Both the position numbers and the translations under genes were made by a program. This document shows positions 21,777 to 32,252 of a stretch of DNA of 64,000 nt, in pieces (the first letter of the stretch is position 1; every line of letters begins with the position of its first letter). This stretch comes from Paratinospora sagittata (lineage: Eukaryota; Streptophyta; Magnoliopsida; Ranunculales; Menispermaceae): positions 20,551,956-20,615,955 of the forward strand of contig CM069593.1 of the NCBI GenBank assembly GCA_035771175.1. Direction: 5' to 3'. Below the pieces are notes generated by a model. The model did no database searches and was not told where the DNA came from. It saw only the letters and a list, made by a program, of their open reading frames with translations.

Positions 21777-22977
21777 TCAATCCTTCCCAAATCTACAGAA
21801 ATTTTTTTTTTCTTTTTTCTTTTATACCACAAATCAAATCAAATCAACTATCTATATAGATAATCATTCCACTCACATTCATTCCATTAAATTCTCAAGC
21901 ATTATCTAAGATTACCACAACCCATCTAGGTGATAATTCATCACATTTTCATTTCCTCATCCAATATCTTAAGCTATATATCTGCCCACACATCTCATCT
22001 AGATGATAATACTTATATATATAATGTGTGTTAAGTATACATATCAAAATAACAAAAGCTATTTCCTCCAAGCCAAAATACACATACCAGACTCACTCAC
22101 GGAGTTTCCTTTTCCCTTCGACTCAATACCTGAAATATTGGAGGAAATAGGGTGAGCAAACAACAGCTCAGTGAATATAGTTCTTGAAATGGCAATTATA
22201 TACATTTAGAGAAATATGACATTTAAAATCATTTCAAACACTTATGCAACACATGCATCATTCAACGAATATATCATACATGTTACATAACTTTCATGTT
22301 TTTCAATAATACAATGCACAATCTCCCTCCTCCGCAAGGCATGAGAGCGGGTCTAACCCTTGTATGGCCGTACAAGGTAGCCACAACCTCTCATTACCCA
22401 AGTAACAGTCATTTCAAGGATCGCAACCCTTGTTAGGACAGGCCACAGACAATGAGGACTCGCAAAACCTCATCCGGGTCTAATTCCTAACGAAATGACG
22501 ATGAGGAATCGCAAAGCCTCATCAATAAAATCCCCAATGCTAAAATCAGTTTGCATGATCCATAAAACCCAATGCATTATATATAATATCACATGCATCA
22601 AACAATTTATTTGATGAACAGTAACTTACTATTCATTTGATGAACAGTCTTACTATTCAAGTACTGTTCATTATTTTATTTTCTTTTATCTTTTTATTCG
22701 TTCTTCTTCGTACACTCAATCACATACACGTATTTTGACTCCTACGTATAAAATACGTGTCTTATCAAACGTAGCTCTTACATATAAAATACGTGTATTA
22801 TCACACGTATATGTAGCTCATACGTATAAAATTCGTGTATTATCAAATGTATATTGAGCTCCAATGTATAAAATACGTGTATTAACAAACGTATATTGAG
22901 CTCTTATGTATAATATATGTGTATTATACATCTCGATATACGTGTACGTCATTTACTTAAATTTACGGGGTGTTACA
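21777..22977 (-). repeat. LTR with internal deletion, minus strand
   Basis: The right end is the complement of TGTAACACCCCG. Bases 22600-22977 equal LTR positions 1-378 (one difference from 18773-19150 seen); at 22600 it jumps to sequence matching 25990-26810, so about 1 kb of the LTR is missing. The last part of the LTR (the GTCGTGACA end) is absent on the left side. Confidence 0.85.
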
Positions 22978-23400
22978 ATCTCCCCAACTTAAGGAATTTC
23001 GTCCTCGAAATTTAAAATCACGGACTATTCCTCCAGTGATACTCAATCCCAGAAAACTGCTCCGCATTTTATAAGTTAGCTCCCATGTTTGCTCTTCTTG
23101 ATACATGGTATCCTCCCCAACTTAGATTTGAGTTATATCCATAACATATATAGAATCCGAATGACATTTCCTCAACATCAATATATAGAAACTATTATGG
23201 ACACCTATCAACTGGGATAGTAGAGCAAATCGGTAAGCCAATGGACCTATCCTTTCAAGGATCTCTCATGGTCCAACAAATGCGAGCTTTCTTTTCATTC
23301 AAAATCTCATTTGACCTTTCTGTGGTAAGTCCCTTTACAAAATTGCGTCAGCCACAATAAATTTCAAGGCCTATATACCAACCCTATGCATCCTCTGGCA
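22978..23400 (-). pseudogene. Decayed gypsy integrase tail and polypurine tract, minus strand
   Basis: On the minus strand it ends TTCGAGGACGAAATTCC and TTAAGTTGGGGAGAT directly before the LTR start, the pattern of a Tekay-type interior end. Further right (23220-23340) an integrase C-terminal remnant is visible, resembling LAYRF...LIGVHN and an ERKARIC-like stretch, with stops. The left LTR therefore acts as its 3' LTR. Confidence 0.65.
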
Positions 23401-23639
23401 CCAGTCACAAAAACTCCACAAGTCAAACAAGTTGGAGATCTATAAGGCTTACTATCAAACCTTTAGAGTGCCATCATTATGCTCGTATACTAGCTATTTA
23501 TACACATACGTTTACACACATAAAATATTCCTTCCAACTTCCACCAAAATTCAAGTATACTAGACCCGAGCATGCTCGCAAGCATCAAAGTCACTCTCTC
23601 AGTCTGTCAACCAGTCTGAGAATACAATATCACACTGAG

Positions 23640-24910
23640 AAGGAGATGAGTACCAAATCGAGTCTGCCTCATATATCAGATCTCGACACAATCTTCGGAT
23701 CTTAATCCGACATGACAACTATCTGAGATCTAGGCACCATCCGTTAGACTTCGAGAAAAGGATGTAATGCAGACTGTGCTAAGACAAGATATGACCTTGA
23801 TTAATGTGTCAATCACGTTTATAAGATTGATGCAGTGGGAATATGAACCATATCTTGATTATTACATAGTCTTCGATGATGATATATGAAATTGTCCCAA
23901 GACAATGAGAGGAGCATGAATAGCACCTCGGAATTATCTTGTAGTCACTGAGAGAGCATTGATTGAGTGTCAAGCTCGATGAATATGAGTTTTGAATATA
24001 ATTGAGATAAAAAATTTTGGATCACGTGACTAGTTTAAATAGTATCGTTAAGGATGCTGCGAAGGTCAAAGTGATCATAGTACTGTGACAACTGATGTCA
24101 ATGATGGAAATCAAAAGTTCTCTGGTATTAGTTGTATGCTATAGACAGTGCGTGGAAAGATCCTTGAAGCTATCTGTTTCACTCACGAAACTAAACCAGA
24201 CAAATGGTGAGTACTGTGTAGACCGTTGTGTATGAGGAAAGCTCTCACAGTATGAAATGTTGTTACTAGGTTCAGAATCTGGAAGTAATTGTGATTGATG
24301 AATATCACGTCCAGATCTGAATTTTGCATTGACACAAAAGGATAAGTTAATTACTTGTGCCTTCAGATATTTGGTAGTGCACGAGAATAACTATCATGAG
24401 GGTGAATAAAAAAAATTTGTTGGTAGTTATTTTGAATTGATGAGAGCATTGCCTCTATAATAAAAAGGTCACACTAGTTTCAGATTTTAAGAGTCTGAAG
24501 TACTTATTTGAACGGAAAGAAACTGAATATGAGGTAATAAATGTGGCAAGAATTCCCAAAAGATTTGATTTTATATTGAATTATTATCCTGGGAAAGGTC
24601 AATATGTTGCTGAGGCATTGAGCAGGAAACAAGCTGCAACTGGAGTAGTATCTATCAGTTAGCCATAAATGGAGATTGTTTGTGAGTGAGAGTTACAGTT
24701 ATGAGTGTACTCTCTGTTACTCCATGTGTTGATATTTGTGCTCAGATGCATGTTCAGCTGATTGATACTCATATTCAGAGAGGAAAATTTATGATGAGAC
24801 GAGTATATGTGATTCAAATGGTATCTTATGGGTTATGGGTAGAAATGATACCATTTGGATAACCATTAGTGGACAGGTAAGTCTATATATTCTTCCAAGG
24901 AACACCAGAA
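23640..24910 (+). pseudogene. Decayed gypsy RT and RNase H, plus strand
   Basis: Reading plus-strand frames gives EKDV...YEPYLDYYIVFDDDI at about 23755-23890, aligned with the RT catalytic region (F[IV]DDI expected). RNase H remnants follow: SDFKSLKYLFERKE and YYPGKGQYVAEALSRKQAA at about 24485-24640. Stops and frameshifts are frequent. It is opposite in orientation to the gag-protease at 20170-21776, to which it would join after undoing the proposed inversion. The boundary with the integrase tail lies somewhere between 23400 and 23640. Confidence 0.7.
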
Positions 24911-26926
24911 TTCTATTCATTGTAAACAGTATTCATATTATAAAAATAAAAAATAAAAAAAAATCAAAACTATCTAAATTAACAGACGTCCAGAGAGGGA
25001 AAGAGAAAACGCAGAGAGGAGAAGAGAAGAAGAAAAAGAGGAATTCGTGATTTTCGTCAAATTCGGCTTCGCGGTAAGTGATTTTTACGTTATATCTTCG
25101 TGAAATTACTATCTAAGCTAGCGGTAACCGTTCTAGCGGCCTAATTTTGACTGTAGGAGCCGTTTTACGGCATTTTAACAAATTGGGGTTTTGACCCCAA
25201 TGTGAATGAGAAATTCGCTAGGAAGATAGAAAAACACTTCCTAGACTATAGAGACTCCGAATATGTGGTTAGATTTGATTTCAGGAGGTTTGGAGACCGT
25301 TGGACAATTTTAATACAATTTACATCTTTCGGATGAATAGTGATGAATAGTGTCGGATGAATAGCGTCGGATGAATAGTGATGAATAGTGTCGGGATGAA
25401 TAGTGATGAATAGTGTACAGTGCACAGTGAATAGTGAATAGTGAATAGTGCACAGTGCACAGTGAATAGTGAATAGTGAATAGTGCACGGTGTACAGTGA
25501 ATAGTGCACAGTGAATAGTGATATAGTGAGTGATGTGAATAGTACTGTGTACAGTGATGTGACCAGTGATGTGAATCCAGTGAAACCCCGGTTTGAGATT
25601 ATAAAATCGTGAAGAACTACATTCCGGAGGTAACATGATATTGAATATGATTTGATTATTTGAGTAACTAAGTATATGGTGTCGTGAAAATATGATTTGG
25701 ATATCTATTTTCACTGTTCTTTCTTGTGAAAATATCTAGATTGACCACAGAAATGAGATAACTGCTTATGAGTCCTAAATAGATTTATTATTCGTGAGTT
25801 GAAGTGAGTTGAGAACTATAAATATGAAGACATGACTTTGAAGTTTGAAGTAATTGTGACAGGTAAATTACTTGGATTTAACTTGGAGCTGGACTCGAAA
25901 ATAACGATGATTGGGTTTAAGTGGAACGTGTTGTACTGTGAGTATAGTTTCATTGATTTGGTTCTTGTATGACATTGTACGCATATAAACTGTTTGATGC
26001 ATGTGATATTATATATAATGCATTGGGTTTTATGGATCATGCAAACTGATTTTAGCATTGGGGATTTTATTGATGAGGCTTTGCGATTCCTCATCGTCAT
26101 TTCGTTAGGAATTAGACCCGGATGAGGTTTTGCGAGTCCTCATTGTCTGTGGCCTGTCCTAACAAGGGTTGCGATCCTTGAAATGACTGTTACTTGGGTA
26201 ATGAGAGGTTGTGGCTACCTTGTACGGCCATACAAGGGTTAGACCCGCTCTCATGCCTTGCGGAGGAGGGAGATTGTGCATTGTATTATTGAAAAACATG
26301 AAAGTTATGTAACATGTATGATATATTCGTTGAATGATGCATGTGTTGCATAAGTGTTTGAAATGATTTTAAATGTCATATTTCTCTAAATGTATATAAT
26401 TGCCATTTCAAGAACTATATTCACTGAGCTGTTGTTTGCTCACCCTATTTCCTCCAATATTTCAGGTATTGAGTCGAAGGGAAAAGGAAACTCCGTGAGT
26501 GAGTCTGGTATGTGTATTTTGGCTTGGAGGAAATAGCTTTTGTTATTTTGATATGTATACTTAACACACATTATATATATAAGTATTATCATCTAGATGA
26601 GATGTGTGGGCAGATATATAGCTTAAGATATTGGATGAGGAAATGAAAATGTGATGAATTATCACCTAGATGGGTTGTGGTAATCTTAGATAATGCTTGA
26701 GAATTTAATGGAATGAATGTGAGTGGAATGATTATCTATATAGATAGTTGATTTGATTTGATTTGTGGTATAAAAGAAAAAAGAAAAAAAAAATTTCTGT
26801 AGATTTGGGAAGGATTGAGAGAATACGTGAAGGCTGACAGTGTATTATATACTGTATATGGGTATGTACAGTGTATAGTATACTGTGCCGGTCATGACGT
26901 CAACCTACGTCAGGGGCGTCGTGACA
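24911..26926 (+). repeat. LTR lacking its first ~370 bp, plus strand
   Basis: It begins at the point matching 19140 (CTATTCATTGTAAACAGTATTC) and ends GGGGCGTCGTGACA. It matches 18773-20169 over the shared part with very few differences and supplies the 3' third missing there. The TGTGC duplication follows. Small open frames inside are not genes. Confidence 0.88.
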
Positions 26927-26931
26927 TGTGC
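26927..26931 (+). other. Target-site duplication (right) of composite gypsy element
   Basis: TGTGC, same as 18768-18772; host LINE sequence resumes after it. Confidence 0.85.
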
Positions 26932-27340
26932 TCTCATTTCCACGAGGGTTCTCTAAAAGTGAAAAATATTGCTTGAATGGCGTCGATGGCTACTCTTTGT
27001 TGCATTTGGCTTGAAAGAAATCATAGGATTTTTCAAGATGTTCCCAGACCAATGGACTTAGTTGCAGATGAAGTATTTTTTATGGCTAGTACTTGGGTTT
27101 CCCATTCTAAATTTGACGAAGGGTATTTTACTATGGAATTGGTGAAGAATTGGTCTCTTCGTGCTCAACGTTAGTCTTATAGCTTTGAACTCTGTGTTAT
27201 ATTCTCATATCTTTGTTGTTTTTGTTGGCCTGTTATGCTTGCGAGTAGTTCTTGTACTCTGCATTTTGTTTATGTTTATTTTTTAGGATTAATATATTGT
27301 TTTGTTCCTTTTCAAAAAATTTAAAAAAAATTATATAATT
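26932..27340 (+). pseudogene. LINE (L1-type) ORF2 C-terminal remnant and 3' end
   Basis: Open sequence from about 26932 to 27175 reads ...NIA(stop)MASMATLCCIWLERNHRIF, then a Trp-rich tail ending NWSLRAQR. The LCCIWLERNHRIF block is the typical C-terminal region of plant L1 ORF2 (zinc-knuckle RVT tail). A TGA stands where a Trp codon is usual. A 3' untranslated region follows, ending in A-rich sequence at about 27318-27340. The piece GGCATCTTGTGC at 18761-18772 belongs to the same frame (GILC), so the composite element inserted into this LINE. Confidence 0.75.
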
Positions 27341-28652
27341 TAGCAGAGTGAAAAAAGTAGATTTTATGTAGCTGAGCCATATAATTGAAAAAAAAAAAAA
27401 AAAAGATTTAGTTGAGTTCAATTGAGTTAAGATAATGGCAAGTAGAAAGTTGATTTGGACATGTAGCCATTCAGTCATATGTGGGAGAGCGGATAATTAT
27501 CTTAAGAAGGGAGAGTTCTAATTGATAAACAAAAATTTTAATGAAATGATGAGAAAACAAAGACACGATTATTAATTGTTGTAGTTAGTCTGTGGTTAAA
27601 TATAATGTAGTGTTTGATGATTCCAAAGACTCATGGATTATCAAGCTGGTACCACTATGGCACTATATCATTGAACAACACTTGGGGTCACAGTAGACTC
27701 AGGGGCTCAGAGATTCAGGTATAAAGGGGCGATTGCACACGTGAGAAGCGGAGATCCCAAGAAAAAGAAGAGCAAACTTCTTCTTGCTTACACTAAACGC
27801 CATGCCTATTTCATATTTGTGATACCGACGTGACACCACAACCTCAACCCCACCCATCATTCCAACTGCGTCAGCGAAAGCACGTTTCCTCCACCATCCA
27901 TTTTAACTCCTTTTTTTTTTTTTTTAAATAGAGACTCTTCTTCCCTCCCGGCCTCTACTACTCCATCTGTTCTTTCAACCGTAATTTGCTAAGAAATTGC
28001 TCAAGCATCTTTATAGATGAAAATATATTTTTTCAAAACAAAATTGAAAGGCTGTTGAAATATATATATCTTAAATTTATAAATATATAAAGAAAGTGTT
28101 AAAATAATTTAAAATATGTATTCAAAAATACACTCATGTTTATAAGCAACACACCACATCAGTACATTATGAGAGAAAAAAATAATAATAATAAAATATC
28201 TATCACTCACAAGACACCACATTAGTATGAGTATGATTTTGAATACATATTTTAAGTTGTAAAATATTTTGAATGTAATTAAAGTTTAAAAGCCTTTATT
28301 GAAGATAAATTGAGAAAAAAAAATATCAAGAAAGCTTGAATATTATATACAACGAAGACCTTAAAGTGCTCAATTTAGAAAAAAATAGCATATATATTAA
28401 CAATCTAAAAGGAGGCTTGGCATAGTATATAAACAAAAATAATTAAAGAATATATAACTATTTGTGATTTAAATGTTGATTGTGTTTGATAAAAATAAAT
28501 TTAAGTAGTTGATAAACGATTTAATTAATTATATTTATAGATATAAATATGATAAAAAATATATTATCTCAAGCTACTATCAGCAATAACTATATGCACC
28601 TAGTCTATAAAGAGCAACAATTTTTTGGGTGTCTATCAATAATTTTTTGGGT
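27341..28652. other. Intergenic, AT-rich
   Basis: I see no gene. A moderately GC-richer patch at 27620-27960 stands out from the AT-rich surroundings but shows no convincing coding frame. The rest is A/T runs. Confidence 0.5.
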
Positions 28653-28820
28653 GATTCTAATTTAACCGTAATATTTTGTAACTATATGTACAACTATAAA
28701 TGTATAACCATTAAATTTTTTATAATACACTTTAAGATGTGTAAAATATTAATATTTAATGAATATACATGTGTAGTTGGACATTCAGTTGCAAGCTTTA
28801 CAAATAGATTAGCATTTTCC
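28653..28820. repeat. MITE-like short inverted-repeat element
   Basis: It starts GATTCTAATTTAACCGTAA and ends AGATTAGCATTTTCC, which are roughly complementary. The body (GTAACTATATGTACAACTAT ... CTTTAAGATGTGTAAAATATTAATATTTAA) recurs at 28880-29038, 44007-44177 and inside 46654-47260 and 60222-60780. Confidence 0.55.
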
Positions 28821-28879
28821 TAATTTTTTATATTGAAAAATTCAAAGCAAACTCTTGACAATTCTTGACTTTTTTTTAA

Positions 28880-29038
28880 GAAAATGTTAATCTAAATACA
28901 AAAAAGTTTAATTTTAAGTGTAAATATAAATACATAATTATTAAATCATTTATTACACACCTTAAAATGTGTAGCACATATCTATCTAATAATTATAAAT
29001 GTGCAGTTATAATTTTTATAATTAAATTAGCATTCTCA
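28880..29038. repeat. Second MITE-like copy of the same family
   Basis: AAAATGTTAATCT at the left and TTAAATTAGCATTCTC at the right mirror each other, with the same TTATTACACACCTTAAAATGTG core as the neighbour at 28653. Confidence 0.55.
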
Positions 29039-30508
29039 TATATAAAAACAAGTTTTTTTATATTTTTACAACATCCAAATCATGAAAATAGAAAACTTAA
29101 AAAACGACTAAATGTCATTTTTCAATTTTTTTTTTTTTTCGTAAAAGAAAAAATTAGATTTTACTTTGCTAAACATGTTTTTATATATTATTTTGATCTT
29201 TTTACTATTTAAAAATTGAAACCTGTTTTCAAGTTGGAAACTAAATGCTATTTCCTCTGTAACTAGCCGAAGATGCGGACAAAACCGTAAAAAAAAAAAA
29301 ACAAAGGCTTTTCAGTATTTGCCCTTTTTATTATGTGAACTTTGAGGTGGGTCACACCCAAGTCAGGTGACTGAGGAAGAAGAAATGGTCGCACGAGGGA
29401 TCACTGTGGTAGTGAGCTGTTTGGGCGTACGATGTCACGCTCTTGTAAGGATTCTCGTTGTCGGCTTACGTTAGCCAGATCCGGCCCGCATCCGATACCG
29501 ACATCGTCTTCTTCTTCTTCTTATCCTCTTATTGAACCTCTCACGACAATTTTTTTCTTTTTCTTTTTTTAACAGTGTTAGAAGATTAAACTTTAAAAGT
29601 TAAATTAGATTAGTAGGGCACTGGTGGGAGGTTTACGTGTATTGATGAATGAAAAATTATTTATGAATCAATTTATATATAAAGTGCTCAAATGATAGGC
29701 AATGAGAGTGAAATTAGATCTCAGTTTGGAATGTAAGAAGCATGATGTTTACAGCATCCACACCTGAGAGGATTGCTTGTGTCCTACCAACTAATCAATT
29801 TCTTTCTTAAATTATTATGTGGGGATGGATTTATGGACAAAGAGGGATGGGTGTCCTTACCCAATTCAAATCACCAACAAAAATCTTAAAATTATTAAAA
29901 TTTAAAATTTTCTTTTCATAAAAGTACAAAGAAAACCAAACCATTTATTTATTAAGTACGGCTATAAAATATGTCCCAAATTATTGAACCAACCTAGTTA
30001 TCACGAGATTTTTTAAAAAATATAAAGAATAAAATTTGATTTTCCTTACTTCTGGGCAATAATTGCAGGAAGAACTTACCAGATCCTAAAAAATAAAAAT
30101 AAAAACAAAGGCCACGAGATGAACCCATTTCCTTGATCATCAACAGATTGCAGAAAATTTTACATCTTTGTTTTTTTTTTTTTTTTAACCAAAATTACAA
30201 AACAATCAGATGTTCAGAACCAATCGAAGCCACAAGATAATGGGATTCAAGAATGCATTATCCCATGACTAAAAGAGATCACAAATTAAAAGAACCAAAC
30301 TGCTGATCAATTAATGACCCATTACTATTCTGATCATCTCATCCAAAACTCCAAAGAAAATCATCAGAAGCAAAAAAAAAAAACGAATCCCTGTGAATGT
30401 GAATCTCTCTCTCTCTCTCTATCTATCTATATATATATAACTATATATGTAACTTAAATTTGTTTTGGTGTATATATATATAGAAATATATATATGTAGA
30501 TCATAGAC

Positions 30509-30510
<2 letters not shown>
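29039..30510. other. Intergenic
   Basis: I see no gene. A GC-richer patch at 29330-29520 (with repeated TCTTCTTCT at its end) is unexplained. 30403-30450 is a CT/TCTA/TA microsatellite. Confidence 0.45.

Positions 30511-30554
<44 letters not shown>
30511..30554. repeat. (AT)n microsatellite
   Basis: About 22 AT units just downstream (3') of the DVL-type gene. Confidence 0.95.
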
Positions 30555-30560
<6 letters not shown>

Positions 30561-30629
30561 CACACATATACTGATTCAGAGGTAATTAGTAGGAGCTAGC
30601 TAGCTAGTAATATATAATTGAAGATGGAA

Positions 30630-30815
30630 TCAAGAATCGGCTCGGTCGTGCCAACAAACGAGCATAGTAATGCAGCGGCGGAAAATGTAGAAGCGAGCTC
30701 GTTGTTCCTTGACAAGACGAGAGCACCTCTGCCCAAAAGAAATGCACGGATCTCTAACGTGTCTGCTACAGAAACTGCTTGTATCTCCACAATGCTCTTC
30801 TGCTGTCATGCTCAT
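30630..30815 (-). CDS. DVL/RTFL: DVL/ROTUNDIFOLIA-type small peptide
   Basis: It encodes 61 residues from the ATG at 30815; a GTG at 30821 in the same frame was not taken as the start. The C-terminal half (about residues 30-57) reads [19 protein letters not shown] followed by ITMLVCWHD, matching the conserved RTF domain of plant DVL/ROT4 peptides (typically [22 protein letters not shown]). These plasma-membrane-associated peptides restrict polar cell proliferation when overexpressed and affect leaf, fruit and trichome shape. The N-terminal part is Ser/Cys-containing and poorly conserved, as usual. There are no introns. A TATA box lies at 31065-31072. Overlapping plus-strand frames are shadows. 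Confidence 0.9.
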   Translation of the reverse strand: MSMTAEEHCGDTSSFCSRHVRDPCISFGQRCSRLVKEQRARFYIFRRCITMLVCWHDRADS

Positions 30816-31061
30816 TACCACCCCACCTCGACCTACCCTTAATTATCTTCCTTCTTTCGTTTTCTTATTGCTTTGCTTACTCTGGCCAAAAAGAAAAAAA
30901 ATTGCTTTGCTTACTGCTGCTGTTACGGATGCTTTCTACTAGCTAATTGCTAGATGATATTGCCTTCAATCCCTAGCTTATTGCTATAACTTCTTGTACC
31001 ACCAATTTTCTCACTGTAATTTACAGAAGAAGCCGAGAGGCAGGAGGGGGAGGTTCTGTTT

Positions 31062-31074
31062 GGTATTTATATGG
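31062..31074 (-). promoter_or_regulatory. TATA box upstream of DVL-type gene
   Basis: CCATATAAATACC on the minus strand, about 250 bases upstream of the ATG at 30815, leaving a leader of about 220 bases. Confidence 0.55.
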
Positions 31075-31378
31075 AGTTTTTGTTTGGAGATACTGAAAAA
31101 AAAATAAAAAAAATAAATAAATAAATAAGAAATCTTAAGTAACTGTGATGGGAGTTGGAGGAGAGGGAGGTCTCTTATTTCTTTCTTTTTCTTTTATAAA
31201 AAATGTTAAAGTTACGTTTAAAGAGGACATTTAAAGTATATATTATTATTAAATATTATTAAATTATTTTGAACTATGTATTAGATTGTCTTGAATGTAT
31301 ATTTTAAATGTTAATATAATATTATTTTTTATTAATTAATTATTTTTTTTTTCCATCTCATTTAGTTGGACGGTTATT
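31075..31378. other. Intergenic, AT-rich
   Basis: Upstream region of the DVL-type gene with A/T runs. I see no further gene or repeat. Confidence 0.4.
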
Positions 31379-31860
31379 GTCACACCCCGTGAATGTGATA
31401 GGTACCTCTTACTCGAGCGTACCCCAATCATTATGATCTCATAATATTGTCACATCCCAGTACACAGCTACTGAACAGTGTCTAGTGCTCATAAAATTAT
31501 TTATCCATACTATTCATAAATAATACAGGGTCTCTCTGGATTCGAACTTCAAACCTTATATAGGTTGATTTCGTAAACCTCATATTGTCTCAGTGGTTAC
31601 TCAGATTGCAAAATCAACTTATATGAGGTTTGAGGTTCGAATCTGGCGGAGGCCTTGCACTATTCAAAAATAGTGTGGACAAATGATCCTAAGGGTACTA
31701 GACATTGTTAAGTGAGTTGTGTTATACATAAGACCTTTTTGTCACACTCTGCGGATGTGATGGGTACCTCCTACTCGAGCGTACTCTAGCCACTATGATC
31801 TTATAATATTGTCTCATCGCAGTACATAACCCACTCAACAATATCTAGTACTCCGAGATT
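31379..31860. repeat. Decayed foldback/SINE-like copy with flanking direct repeat
   Basis: It is related to 16172-16677: TGTCACATCCCAGTACACAG and AGTGTCTAGT on the left, CTCAGTGGTTACTCAG in the centre and GACAAATGATC...GTACTAGACA on the right form a degenerate hairpin (about 31460-31720). A-box-like TTGTCTCAGTGG is at about 31585 and a good B-box-like GGTTCGAATC at about 31634. The block 31379-31447 is repeated directly at about 31740-31805. Much older than the 16-kb copy. Confidence 0.7.
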
Positions 31861-32252
31861 ATTTGTCCACACTATTTTATTTTGGTCAGAGTTGAAAGCA
31901 TCGCATAATTAGACTTTTTCTTTTCCCAATTTTCTTTAAAATTTTAATTAAAAAGGAATAATCAAAGGATCTGATTAAAAAAAAACTCAATAAAAAAAAA
32001 GTAATGCTAGATTATTTGTAATAGAATCTACAATTGATACAAACTATATTACTCCAACACTTTTTGGATTTTTACTGAACGAGATGTCAGTTCATGAATA
32101 ATACCAGCCCATGTATAATAATTTTTATTTATTTTTACCTTGTTTTAACATTTTCATGTTCTTGGGATTCTTAAAGTGAGCTTTTATCACACGAGTCTAT
32201 AGTATTTGTACGTGTTATATATGTATGTAATTTTTAAGGGTGCTAAAGGGGG
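31861..32252. other. Intergenic or end of pararetrovirus insert
   Basis: AT-rich with no recognisable gene. The left junction of the pararetroviral insert must lie here or close by, but I cannot fix it. Confidence 0.4.

Larger units (their letters stand above)
18773..26926 (+). mobile_element. Rearranged composite Ty3/gypsy element (TGTAACACCCCG family)
   Basis: It is bounded by TGTGC duplications and by a true LTR start (18773) and LTR end (26926). Inside, the order is: LTR start (+), gag-protease (-), LTR (-), integrase tail with purine tract (-), RT-RNase H (+), LTR end (+). Turning 20170 to about 23500 around would give integrase tail, LTR, gag, protease, RT, RNase H and LTR all in one direction, so an internal inversion in a tandem (LTR-sharing) element explains the layout. 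All coding parts are heavily decayed. Confidence 0.75.

Noticed and set aside
25310..25714. 134-codon Ser/His/Thr-repeat frame on the minus strand
   Set aside because: Produced by the TGAATAGTG array in an LTR; repetitive, no coding signal.
30618..30942. Plus-strand frames opposite the DVL-type gene
   Set aside because: They lie antisense to a clearly conserved peptide and have no family resemblance.
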